Positions 41,661 through 49,683 of a stretch of 64,000 bases of DNA are shown here, one piece after another. The position numbers and the translations under genes are program-made. How positions within the stretch are numbered: position 1 is the first letter of the stretch; each line of letters starts with the position of its first letter. This DNA comes from Acidobacteria bacterium RIFCSPLOWO2_12_FULL_66_21 (GTDB taxonomy: Bacteria > Acidobacteriota > Vicinamibacteria > Vicinamibacterales > 2-12-FULL-66-21). Under the pieces are notes generated by a model. That model saw nothing but the letters and a program-made list of their open reading frames with translations, was not told the origin of the DNA and did no database searches. The DNA lies in NCBI GenBank assembly GCA_001767455.1, contig MELC01000022.1, positions 1 through 64,000 of the forward strand, in the 5' to 3' direction.

Positions 41661-42576
41661 TGCGGAGGACCTCGCGGAGATCGGTCTCGAGGATCGCCGG
41701 CGGCTCTTCGAGCTGGTCCGCGAGTCCCGTCAGGTGCTGCAGCTCGCTGACCGCCTTTTCCGTCTGCCGCATGCTCTCGGCGGCCGAATCGACCTGGCTG
41801 CTGAGGAAATCCGGATCCTGGCGATTGACGGCCATTTCGGCGAGCGCCTGGATCTTCCCCTCGATGCGATCCAGCTCGATCGACACGAACTCGCCGTTCT
41901 TCTTCGCGCGCGCGAAGTTGTCGAGCCGCAGCTCCGCCATCGCGATGCTGTCCTGGAGCGACCGCACGATCCGCTCGTCGCCCCCCGTCTGCGCGGCGGC
42001 GAAGTTCTTCCTGAGCTCCTCCAGCCGCGACGTGATGTCCTGCCCGTCCATGCTCTGTAGGAACCGATCGAGCGCGGTCTTCGACACGAGCAGGCGAAGG
42101 AACAGCCAGAGCAGCCGATCGAGTCCCGGCGTGCGGATCTCCTCCGCCGAGTTCGCCTGGACGCCGGTCGCGCCGCGCACGCCCGCCGCGATGCCGCGCA
42201 TGTCCACGCACCGGGCGTGCAGCCGCTCGAACCGGCGGCGCGCGTCCAGCGGCAGTCCGCCCAGCATCGTGACGAGCGAGACCGGCGGCGCGGCCGGCGC
42301 CTGGTCGTCGCCGCCTCCCGTCCGAGCCGCATGCGCCTTCGCATCGATGGCCGCGCGGAACCGCGGCACCGAGATCAACCCGGTCAGGTACGTGACTTCT
42401 CCAGCCGCCACGAGCGGGAGCAGCACCGGCGCGAGCGGCGTCAGCGCGGCCGCGGCCGTGCCGCCGACAAAGAACAGCAGGTTCCAGCGGAAGAGGAACG
42501 CCTCCCGCAGGTACTCCTTGAGGCCGGCGCCTTCCGGCGTGGTCCCTGCCGTTGTTCCGAGAGGATCTCTGTTCAT
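41650..42576 (-). CDS. Membrane protein with coiled-coil cytoplasmic part, operon member
   Basis: 308 residues. A membrane region lies near the N-terminus (about 30-70, LLFFVGGTAAAALTPLAPVL and following) with one or two helices. The remaining 240 residues are mostly helical and coiled-coil-like (ITSRLEELRKNFAAAQTGGD, SIELDRIEGKIQALAEMAVN, ESMRQTEKAVSELQHLTGLA). No enzyme motif. It sits between the ABC ATPase gene (68 bases upstream) and the AAA+ gene, which it overlaps by 11 bases. It is a candidate membrane anchor or substrate for the AAA+ ATPase. I do not recognise the family. Confidence 0.7.
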   Translation of the reverse strand: MNRDPLGTTAGTTPEGAGLKEYLREAFLFRWNLLFFVGGTAAAALTPLAPVLLPLVAAGEVTYLTGLISVPRFRAAIDAKAHAARTGGGDDQAPAAPPVSLVTMLGGLPLDARRRFERLHARCVDMRGIAAGVRGATGVQANSAEEIRTPGLDRLLWLFLRLLVSKTALDRFLQSMDGQDITSRLEELRKNFAAAQTGGDERIVRSLQDSIAMAELRLDNFARAKKNGEFVSIELDRIEGKIQALAEMAVNRQDPDFLSSQVDSAAESMRQTEKAVSELQHLTGLADQLEEPPAILETDLREVLRNDA

Positions 42577-42644
42577 CAGTAGTCGCTAAAGAACAGTGTC
42601 CATCCGTGTCCTTCCCTGGTGATAGCTCTGTGTGCGTCCGTGTT

Positions 42645-43442
42645 TCAATCTCCGGCCTTGGTGGACGTTTCGAGCTTCTCGATCAAATCCCGGATCTCGA
42701 ACACCAGATCGACGAACGATCGCTCGCGCTGCATCTCCTTCGGCGGCCGATCGGGGGGCGGCACCTGCATTTCCCGCAGGATGGTCCCCGGCGCCGACGA
42801 GAACACGTACACGCGGTCACCAAGGTACACCGCTTCCTCGATCGAGTGTGTCACGAAGAACACGGTCGCCTGCGCTTCCCGCCACAGGTTGACGAGCAGC
42901 TCCTGCATGTTCAGGCGCGTCGTCGGATCGAGCGCGCCGAACGGCTCGTCCATCAAGATGATGCGCGGCGAGAGGATCAGCGTGCGCGCGATGGCCACCC
43001 GCTGGCGCATGCCGCCGGACAGCTCGTGGGGATACTTCGGCGCGTCGCGCGTGATGTCGAGGCCGACCTTCGCGATCCACTCGCGGGCGCGCTCCCGCCG
43101 CTCCTTCGCCGCCACGCCGCGGCACTCGAGGCCGAACGCGACGTTGTCCTGCACCGTGCGGTTGTCGAACGACGTGTAGTCCTGGAAGACCATGCTGCGA
43201 TCGGAGCCCGGGGGCCCGACCGGCTTGTCGGCGACGAGAACGGCTCCCTCGCTGGCCGGGTGGTGCGGCGGCAGCCCCGCGATGAGCCGCAGCACGGTGG
43301 ACTTGCCGCAACCCGACGGCCCGAGGATCGCGATGAACTCCCCCTTGCCGGGGCGGTCGTCGACGGTGAAGTTGACGTCGCGGATCACCGTCGTCGCGCC
43401 GAAGCGCTTCGTCACGTTCTGGAACTGGACGACGTTCGGCAT
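42645..43442 (-). CDS. ABC transporter ATP-binding protein (NitT/TauT type)
   Basis: 265 residues from ATG at 43442, which shares one base with the permease stop. A complete nucleotide-binding domain of the NitT/TauT class: Walker A GPSGCGKST (about 41-49), Q-loop MVFQDYTSF, signature LSGGMRQRV (about 145), Walker B ILMDEPFGALD (about 165) and H-loop FVTHSIEEA. A C-terminal tail of about 30 residues follows (DRPPKEMQRERSFVDLVFEI). It powers the adjacent permease. It is in the middle of the operon, before the 308-residue membrane protein gene. Confidence 0.92.
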   Translation of the reverse strand: MPNVVQFQNVTKRFGATTVIRDVNFTVDDRPGKGEFIAILGPSGCGKSTVLRLIAGLPPHHPASEGAVLVADKPVGPPGSDRSMVFQDYTSFDNRTVQDNVAFGLECRGVAAKERRERAREWIAKVGLDITRDAPKYPHELSGGMRQRVAIARTLILSPRIILMDEPFGALDPTTRLNMQELLVNLWREAQATVFFVTHSIEEAVYLGDRVYVFSSAPGTILREMQVPPPDRPPKEMQRERSFVDLVFEIRDLIEKLETSTKAGD

Positions 43443-44263
43443 CACTCCTCGACGACGCGGTAGGGGAACAGGCCGCGCTGGAACCAGAAGAGGAGGCGGT
43501 CGATGCCAAAGGCCAGCAGCCCGATGATGAGCAGGATCAGGATGATGTGCTCGGACAGTCCGCGGCGCTGGCTCGTCATCAGCAGGTAGCCGAGGCCGTG
43601 CTTCGCGTTGATCAGCTCGGCGAGCATGATGTAGCCGAACGCGAGGCCGAACAGGTGGCGCAGGCTGTTGTAGATGTCGGGCAGCGCCATCGGGACGAGC
43701 ACCTTCCGCACGATCTGCGAGGAGCTGGCGCCGAGGGTCTGCGCGGTTTCGACGTAGCGGTCCGGCACCGCCGTGATCGCGGCCACGACGTCCGAGTACA
43801 CGAACGGCACGCACGCGATGAAGATGAACATCACCTTCTGCGTCTCGTCGATGCCGAACCAGAGAATGGTGAGCGGGATCAGCGCGGCGACCGGGAGGTT
43901 CCGGCCGAAGAGCGCGAGCGGCGCGCCGGCCGCCTGCACGACGCGCCACGAACCGGCGACGATGCCGATGGGGATCCCGACGGCGGCGGCAAGCCCGAAG
44001 CCCACGAGGACGCGTTGGAGCGTCGCCGCGATGCTCTCGACGAGGCCGCGGTCCTTCCACAGCGACGGAAAGCTGCGGAACACCTCGAGCGGGCTCGGCA
44101 GGATCACCGGAGACACGAAGCGGTTTTCAGGGCTGGCGCCGTAGGTCGCGAGCCACCAGAGCAGGAGTACGAAGGCCACTCCGCCCACGCCGACGAGCCG
44201 CCGCGCGGTCGGCCTCGGCGCGACCCTGAGCGCAAACAGCGCCCGTTTCGGTGCGGCGGCCAT
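43442..44263 (-). CDS. ABC transporter permease (NitT/TauT type)
   Basis: 273 residues, six membrane helices. It carries the cytoplasmic EAA loop that contacts the ATPase, read here as TLGASSSQIVRKVLVPMALP with DIYNSLRHLFG following. The N-terminal part has VGGVAFVLLLWWLATYGASP, and a LPSPLEVFRSFPSLW periplasmic segment typical of this class. NitT/TauT transporters import nitrate, sulfonates, taurine or thiamine precursors, so the class alone does not fix the solute. The gene starts one base after the binding protein gene ends and overlaps the ATPase start. Confidence 0.9.
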   Translation of the reverse strand: MAAAPKRALFALRVAPRPTARRLVGVGGVAFVLLLWWLATYGASPENRFVSPVILPSPLEVFRSFPSLWKDRGLVESIAATLQRVLVGFGLAAAVGIPIGIVAGSWRVVQAAGAPLALFGRNLPVAALIPLTILWFGIDETQKVMFIFIACVPFVYSDVVAAITAVPDRYVETAQTLGASSSQIVRKVLVPMALPDIYNSLRHLFGLAFGYIMLAELINAKHGLGYLLMTSQRRGLSEHIILILLIIGLLAFGIDRLLFWFQRGLFPYRVVEE

Positions 44264-45991
44264 CTACTTGGGGGCCGTCGCCTCCGCCGGATACACCTTG
44301 ATCTCGACGCGGCGGTTCTTCGCGTGGTTCTCCGGATCGGACGGATCGGCGGGACGATCCCACCCCATGCCCGCCGTCGAGAACTGGTTGGGCTGCAGCG
44401 ACGAGAACTTGCGCACGATTGCTTCCTTCACGGCGTTCGCGCGGTTCAGCGACAGCTCCTGCACGAGGCTCTTCGGCACCTGGGCCTTCATCGACCCGTC
44501 GGTGTGCCCTTCGATCACGATGCGCGCCGCGCCGTACTGGCCGGCGAGCTTGCCGACCTCCTCGACGACGAACCCGACGTTCGGATCGTAGAGCTCCTCG
44601 ACTTCCCTCCCCTCCGCGTTGCGCGTGATCTTCTTGGTGAGGTCCCAGGAGTTCGGGAAGAAGTGGATGACGACCGTCTTCGTCAGGATCTCGGTGCTCT
44701 CCCCCTGGATCGACCCCGCGGCCGACGGCGCGAACTGGATGTCGTACTCGTTCTTCTGCGAGGCGTACTTCTGCTCGCTCGCGAGCTTCTGGATGATCGA
44801 GAAGTCCATCACCTGGTCGAACGGCGTCTGCTGCGTGACGGCGTTGATCTTCTTGTAGAGGAAGTACGCGGTGTTCCAGGTCCGCTCGAAGTTGGTCGGG
44901 TTGTTCTGGTTCAGGAAGAACTCGCGGTTCTCCGCGTAATTGGTCGAGTGCGCGTCGCCGAGCATCCCGAGCGTGTCGCTCTCGGGGATCGAGTAGCCGG
45001 CGGCCATCAGCTTCGCGACCTTCTGCCGGTTCTCCTGCGTCTTCAGGTCGATCATCGCGTCGAAAATGCCGCGGACGATCCCTTCCATGATGTCCGGGTT
45101 GTCCTTCGCGAAGTCCGCCCGCGCGAACCAGATGTCGGCGATCAGCTTGTTCGCGGTGGCCGTCGTGACGATCAGCTTGTTGCCGCGGACCTTCTCGAGG
45201 TTGTAGATGTCGGGCGCCCAGGTGACGCATCCGGCGAGCCGCTTGTCGGCGTTGAACGCGGCGGCGGCCTGGAAGGCGTCCTGCGTGAACTTGAAGTCCA
45301 CTTCGGCCGGCTGCACGCCGGCGTTGATCAGCGCGTTGAGCACGAAAAAGTGCGACGGCGAGTTCTGCGCGAGCACCACCGTCTTCCCGCGCAGCTCCGC
45401 CATCGTCTTGATCGCATCGCGGACGACGATGCCGTCGCCGCCGTTCGACCAGTCGACCTGCTGGTAGACGCGCGGCATGACGCGCGAGTCCTTGCGCAGC
45501 CCCTCGAGGAACAGCGGCACCATGTCGAGCGTGGCCCAGCCGACGTGCAGGTTGCCCGCCGCATACGCATCGCGCATCGCGATCGGGTCGTCGATCAGGA
45601 CCAGCTCGACCTTGAAGTCCTTGCCCGAGGGGCTCTTCCACAACTTGCCCGGCTTGAACCCGTTGTTCGCGTAGATAATCGGGCCCCAGCCCGCCCACAC
45701 GTTGATGGCGAAGCGGACGGTGCGATCCGCCATCGCCGTGTAGTTCGAGATGCCCTTGACCTCGGGCAGCTTCGCCGCGGCGACGTAGTTGTATTCCTTG
45801 ACCGTCGTGATGCCCGAGGTGTCCGGCGCCTCGGCGCCCCCCTTCATCTGCTTCAGCTCTTCCTGAGAGAAGGTGCCGGAATCCCGCTTCGGCCCGATCG
45901 CGCCGTACCGCCAGAGCGCGAGGCCGACGAGCGCGAGGACGACGACGAGCACTGCGACGTAGAACGCTGGTTTCGGCTGTCCGTTCGCCAT
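44264..45991 (-). CDS. Membrane-anchored NMT1/TauA-type solute-binding domain fused to OmpA domain
   Basis: 575 residues with an unusual domain order. A single N-terminal membrane helix (about 8-28, AFYVAVLVVVLALVGLALWR) serves as anchor. Residues about 85-430 are an NMT1/TauA-type binding domain, with VRFAINVWAGWGPIIYANNG, then AGNLHVGWATLDMV and GGDGIVVRD. Residues about 432-575 are an OmpA-like peptidoglycan-binding domain starting VVIHFFPNSWDL, with Asp in GHTDGS, Arg in ELSLNRANAV and the end NRRVEIKVYPAE. The two residues that hold diaminopimelate in OmpA are both present. The receptor is thus fixed between inner membrane and cell wall. The permease gene follows with no gap. Ligand unknown. 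Confidence 0.9.
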   Translation of the reverse strand: MANGQPKPAFYVAVLVVVLALVGLALWRYGAIGPKRDSGTFSQEELKQMKGGAEAPDTSGITTVKEYNYVAAAKLPEVKGISNYTAMADRTVRFAINVWAGWGPIIYANNGFKPGKLWKSPSGKDFKVELVLIDDPIAMRDAYAAGNLHVGWATLDMVPLFLEGLRKDSRVMPRVYQQVDWSNGGDGIVVRDAIKTMAELRGKTVVLAQNSPSHFFVLNALINAGVQPAEVDFKFTQDAFQAAAAFNADKRLAGCVTWAPDIYNLEKVRGNKLIVTTATANKLIADIWFARADFAKDNPDIMEGIVRGIFDAMIDLKTQENRQKVAKLMAAGYSIPESDTLGMLGDAHSTNYAENREFFLNQNNPTNFERTWNTAYFLYKKINAVTQQTPFDQVMDFSIIQKLASEQKYASQKNEYDIQFAPSAAGSIQGESTEILTKTVVIHFFPNSWDLTKKITRNAEGREVEELYDPNVGFVVEEVGKLAGQYGAARIVIEGHTDGSMKAQVPKSLVQELSLNRANAVKEAIVRKFSSLQPNQFSTAGMGWDRPADPSDPENHAKNRRVEIKVYPAEATAPK

Positions 45992-46012
45992 AAGTGCAGA
46001 CTCCTGTCCGCG

Positions 46013-46777
46013 TTAAGAATTCGTCTGTTTCTCGGCCACCGGCTCGGTGGTCGCGGGACCGAGGTCCTTCGCCGTCTGCGCGACCGGCGTGGTTTCGGGA
46101 GACTTGAGGCCGAGCTCCACCTCGAAGTCCGTGAGCGCCTGCTCGGCGAGCTGCGCCTGCATGCGCTCCTCGGCATCGATCGCGGCGATGCCTTTGGCCG
46201 AGAGGTCCGCCGCGACGCGCACCTTGCCGCGGTTCTGATCGATCTTCTGCTGGATGACGGCCTCGATCTCGCCGAAGTCGGTCGTGAGGTTCATGTCGAA
46301 GGTTTCCGACAGCTTGGCGATCTCCGCCTCGGCGCTGCTCATCTTCAGCTCGGCGTCGTACTTCTGGATCTTGTCGCGCAGCTCGATCAGCTTCTCGTTG
46401 GCGTGCTGGATCTTCTTCAGGCTGTTGCCGTAGGCGGTCTCGTGCATCTGGAGCTGCTGCTCGTTCGCGGCGTGCTCCGTCTTGGCTTTCTGCAGCTCCA
46501 GGGCGAACTTGGCCGCCGTCACGCGATCTCCGGCCTTGAGGTACGCCTTCGTCTCCGCCTCGAGCTTCTGCACGTGCGAGCGGTTGGCCTGGACCTGGCG
46601 CGTGACGCGCTCGACGAGCCCGCGATATTGCTCGAGGCCGACGCGGCCTTCCTTCAGCTGGGCGACCGCCTGGTCGTACTCGTAGCGCATCTGCGCGACG
46701 GGATCCGCTTCCCAGAAGAGGTTGGCGACCTTGTTGATCTGCGCCATCATCGCGGACCAGAACTTGTGGAGGATCAC
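46013..46777 (-). CDS. PspA/IM30-family (ESCRT-III-like) protein
   Basis: 254 residues. An N-terminal amphipathic helix (MMAQINKVANLFWEADPVAQ) is followed by long helices typical of PspA/Vipp1: MRYEYDQAVAQLKEG, VERVTRQVQANRSHVQKLEA, ALELQKAKTEHAANEQQLQM and a later helical segment with AELKMSSAEAEIAKLSETFD. The last 35 residues are a disordered acidic tail (SPETTPVAQTAKDLGPATTE). PspA proteins polymerise on damaged or stressed membranes and are related to ESCRT-III. It lies 21 bases before the binding-protein gene and 32 bases after the VWA gene. Confidence 0.88.
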   Translation of the reverse strand: MILHKFWSAMMAQINKVANLFWEADPVAQMRYEYDQAVAQLKEGRVGLEQYRGLVERVTRQVQANRSHVQKLEAETKAYLKAGDRVTAAKFALELQKAKTEHAANEQQLQMHETAYGNSLKKIQHANEKLIELRDKIQKYDAELKMSSAEAEIAKLSETFDMNLTTDFGEIEAVIQQKIDQNRGKVRVAADLSAKGIAAIDAEERMQAQLAEQALTDFEVELGLKSPETTPVAQTAKDLGPATTEPVAEKQTNS

Positions 46778-46809
46778 GGGCGTCTCCTTGTGCCAGTTGT
46801 CCGACGTAA

Positions 46810-47589
46810 TTACTTCTTGACGGGTTCCCGCTCGCCGGCGTCGATCGCCTCGGCCAGGATCTTGCCCTGGTAGACCCCTTCGAGCGCCGCCTGCAGCTCG
46901 CCGCCGGTGCCGGCGCCCAGGACGTCGCCGCCGACCTGCTTCAGGAACGCAAACTTCACGGGGCTCGTGTCGAACGCGACGAAGTAGATCTGCACCGCTC
47001 CTTCGCTCTTCCTGTAGATGTCCCGCGCCACGTCGTCCGGATCCCGGCCCGTCGTGTTGTCGCCGTCGGTCACGACCAGAATGTACTTCCGGAAGACGCC
47101 GGCTCGATAGAGCGCGGGCCGGGCCTCGCGCAGCGCGTCGCCGATGGCCGTGCCGCCGCCCGGTCGCGGCAGATTGGCCAGCGCGGCACGGACCGTCTCG
47201 CGATTGTAGCGTTGAATGGGCAGCAGCTCGCGCGGGCTGCTCGCGAAGCTGTAGATGCCGATTTTGATCGGAAAGTCAGGGCGCTTCGCCACGAACGCGT
47301 CGGTCGCGTTCAGCATCGTCTCCAGCGCCTCGCGCGCGATGACGTGCTTCGGCCGGCTCTCGCCGGGCGGGTCTTCCTTCATCGAGCCGGAGGTGTCGAC
47401 GAGGATGGCGACCGCGGCACCCAGACCCTCTTCGACCTCCGCCTGATACGGCGCGGACTCGCTGGCGCGCGCCGGTGTCCCGGCCTGCTCGGGACGGTCG
47501 GCTCGCCGGCTGCTCTGATAGAGGCTGAAGGCGAGCACCGCCGCCAGCACCAGGTAGCCGACCGGGCTCCCTCCCCTACGCGTGCTCAT
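46810..47589 (-). CDS. Membrane-anchored VWA-domain protein, first gene of operon
   Basis: 259 residues. One N-terminal membrane helix (about 10-26, VGYLVLAAVLAFSLYQS), a short linker, then a von Willebrand A domain. The MIDAS metal site looks complete: DTSGS (about 66-70), Thr in GGTAIGDAL and Asp in VVTDGDNTTGRD. The domain faces the periplasm. VWA domains bind partner proteins through a Mg2+ ion and often team up with AAA+ ATPases. It is the first gene of the operon 47589-39576. The upstream region has no convincing promoter that I can read. Confidence 0.85.
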   Translation of the reverse strand: MSTRRGGSPVGYLVLAAVLAFSLYQSSRRADRPEQAGTPARASESAPYQAEVEEGLGAAVAILVDTSGSMKEDPPGESRPKHVIAREALETMLNATDAFVAKRPDFPIKIGIYSFASSPRELLPIQRYNRETVRAALANLPRPGGGTAIGDALREARPALYRAGVFRKYILVVTDGDNTTGRDPDDVARDIYRKSEGAVQIYFVAFDTSPVKFAFLKQVGGDVLGAGTGGELQAALEGVYQGKILAEAIDAGEREPVKK

Positions 47590-47862
47590 GGCTCTGTTGC
47601 CTCGCTCTTGCGCAGCCTCAAACGCCCCCCGCCGCCGTGTTGCGCAGCCCGCCAGGGCCGCCCGACAGGAGCTGCTGAAACGGGCGGAAATGCGTCTTGC
47701 AGTCTAGCGTCGGGTGCCGGCCGAATCAAGCCGGCCCCGGCGAGTTGCGGCTGGACGGCGGTGAGCGTAGCCGCACGAAGACAGCCCTGTGCCGGGTGTC
47801 CCGCCGTCCCGCCGTCCCGGCCGTCCCGCCGTCCCGCTGAGACGCACCCACGGTTTTCACCG

Positions 47863-47973
47863 CACGAAGACCACAAAGCACACGAAGGACACGAAGACAG
47901 CAAAGCTCTTTTGGATCCCTTTCTCAGTCTTCGTGAACTTTGTGAACTTCGTGCTCTTCGTGCTGAAAAGCCG
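47863..47973. repeat. Inverted pair of period-9 arrays (CACRAAGNN)
   Basis: Left arm (47863-47898): four 9-base units of type CACGAAGNN/CACAAAGNN. Right arm (47938-47973, possibly from 47928): the inverse complement with CTTCGTG and CTTTGTG units. The region between could form the loop of one large hairpin. The rest of 47590-48057 holds a GTCCCGCC-type short repeat (about 47795-47838) and no gene that I see. Confidence 0.8.
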
Positions 47974-48057
47974 TCGGCTCGTGCATCGTCGGGGTGTGTA
48001 TCGGCGGGATGTGTTCGATGGACTGAGCGGCGATCTTCGAGTGTTAGAATCGGCCGC

Positions 48058-49656
48058 ATGCCTAAGCTCACCGCCCTCCTCCTCGGCGGCGTCGTGTGCG
48101 CGGCGCTTGGTATTCATACGGCCGCGCAGACTTCCCCCTACGATCTGCTCCTGAAGAACGGCCGCATCGTGGACGGCACCGGCGCCGCCTGGTATCGCGG
48201 CGACGTAGCCATCACAGGAGACACGATCGCGCGCATCGCGCCGGCGATTGGCGCGCGGGCGGCGCGCGTCGTGGACGTGCACGGCGCGGTGGTGGCGCCC
48301 GGGTTCATCGACATCCACACGCACGCGCGGCGCGGCATCTTCGACGTCCCCACGGCGCCGAACTACGTCCGGCAGGGGGTCACGACCGTCATCGAAGGAC
48401 CTGACGGATCCTCGCCCGTCCCGCTCGCGCCCTTCCTGGCGAACCTCGAGAAGCTCCAGAAGTCGCCGAACATCGGCAGCTTCATCGGCCAGGGCTCGGT
48501 GCGCTCGGAGATCATCGGCAACGTCGATCGCACGGCGACCGCCGAGGAAATCGAGAGCATGAAGGCGCTGGTCGAGCAGGGCATGAAAGACGGCGCGTTC
48601 GGTCTGAGCACGGGTTTGTTCTACGTGCCCGGCACGTTCACGCCGACGAGCGAAGTCATCGAGCTGGCCCGCGTGGCCGGGCGTTACGGCGGCGTGCACG
48701 TGTCGCATCAGAGAGACGACGCGTCGCGGGTGATCGACAGCGTCAAGGAGACGATCGCCATCGGCGAGGAGGGGGGCCTGCCGACACAGGTGACGCATCA
48801 CAAGGTGGTCGGGCAGGCGAACTGGGGCAAGAGCGTGGAGACGCTCCGGCTGATTGACGACGCGCGCGCCAGGGGCGTCGACGCCACGATCGATCAGTAT
48901 CCGTACACGGCATCGAGCACGAGCGTAGCGGCGGCGCTGCTGCCCGCGTGGGCACTGGAAGGGGGCCGCGAGGCGCAGGCGGCGCGGCTGAAGGACCCCG
49001 CGCAGCGCGCGAAGATCAAGGCCGAGAGTATCGCGATGATTCGCGACGAGCGCGGCGGCGGCGATCCGAAGAACGTCCAGTTCGCGAGCTGCGGCTTCGA
49101 CGAGTCGCTCTCGGGCAAGACGCTCGCCGACCTCACGGTCGCGCGCGGCATGCCGCCCACGATCGAGAACGCGGCGGAGACGACGTTATGGCTCGTCGAG
49201 CGCGGCGGATGCCAGGGCATCTTCCACGCGATGGACGAGAAGGACCTCGAACGGATCCTGCGCCATCCGGCGGCGATGATCGCGTCGGACGGCGAGGTGC
49301 CGATCTTCGGCCGCCGGAACCCGCATCCGCGCAGCTATGGCACCTTCGCGCGCGTCCTTGGCGTCTACGTGCGCGGGAAGAGGGTGATAACGCTCGAGGA
49401 CGCGGTCAGGAAGATGACCTCCTTCCCCGCCACGCGCCTGCGCCTCGGCGACCGCGGGATCCTGCGGGCGGGCATGAAGGCGGACATCGCGGTGTTCGAC
49501 CCGGCCACGGTGCGCGACACGGCCACCTACCAGCAGCCGCACCAGTACGCCGAGGGGTTCTCAATGGTCATCGTCAACGGCCAGGTGGTTTACGAGAACG
49601 GCGCGATGACCTCCGCCCGTCCGGGCCGGGTGCTCTACGGGCCTGGGAAACAGTAG
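48058..49656 (+). CDS. Secreted N-acyl-D-amino-acid deacylase-type amidohydrolase
   Basis: 532 residues from ATG at 48058. Signal peptide 1-23. A metal-dependent amidohydrolase of the D-aminoacylase family: LLLKNGRIVDGTG, the metal-binding DIHTHARRGIF (His-x-His), HVSHQRDD, VTHHKVVG with two His, and Asp in MIASDGEVP. The C-terminal end is a typical small beta domain with GDRGILRAGMKADIAVFDP. Members cleave N-acyl-D-amino acids. Its export signal is a common acidobacterial feature. The membrane acyltransferase gene begins 27 bases after it and may be co-transcribed. Confidence 0.9.
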   Translation: MPKLTALLLGGVVCAALGIHTAAQTSPYDLLLKNGRIVDGTGAAWYRGDVAITGDTIARIAPAIGARAARVVDVHGAVVAPGFIDIHTHARRGIFDVPTAPNYVRQGVTTVIEGPDGSSPVPLAPFLANLEKLQKSPNIGSFIGQGSVRSEIIGNVDRTATAEEIESMKALVEQGMKDGAFGLSTGLFYVPGTFTPTSEVIELARVAGRYGGVHVSHQRDDASRVIDSVKETIAIGEEGGLPTQVTHHKVVGQANWGKSVETLRLIDDARARGVDATIDQYPYTASSTSVAAALLPAWALEGGREAQAARLKDPAQRAKIKAESIAMIRDERGGGDPKNVQFASCGFDESLSGKTLADLTVARGMPPTIENAAETTLWLVERGGCQGIFHAMDEKDLERILRHPAAMIASDGEVPIFGRRNPHPRSYGTFARVLGVYVRGKRVITLEDAVRKMTSFPATRLRLGDRGILRAGMKADIAVFDPATVRDTATYQQPHQYAEGFSMVIVNGQVVYENGAMTSARPGRVLYGPGKQ

Positions 49657-49683
49657 CCGCGATCCTCGCAGAAGGATGTCCAG

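Noticed and set aside
43547..46873. A very long plus-strand open frame opposite the operon
   Set aside because: It is antisense to genes with complete motifs, rich in Arg/Gly/His without domain structure, and has no ribosome site; high GC makes such frames common.
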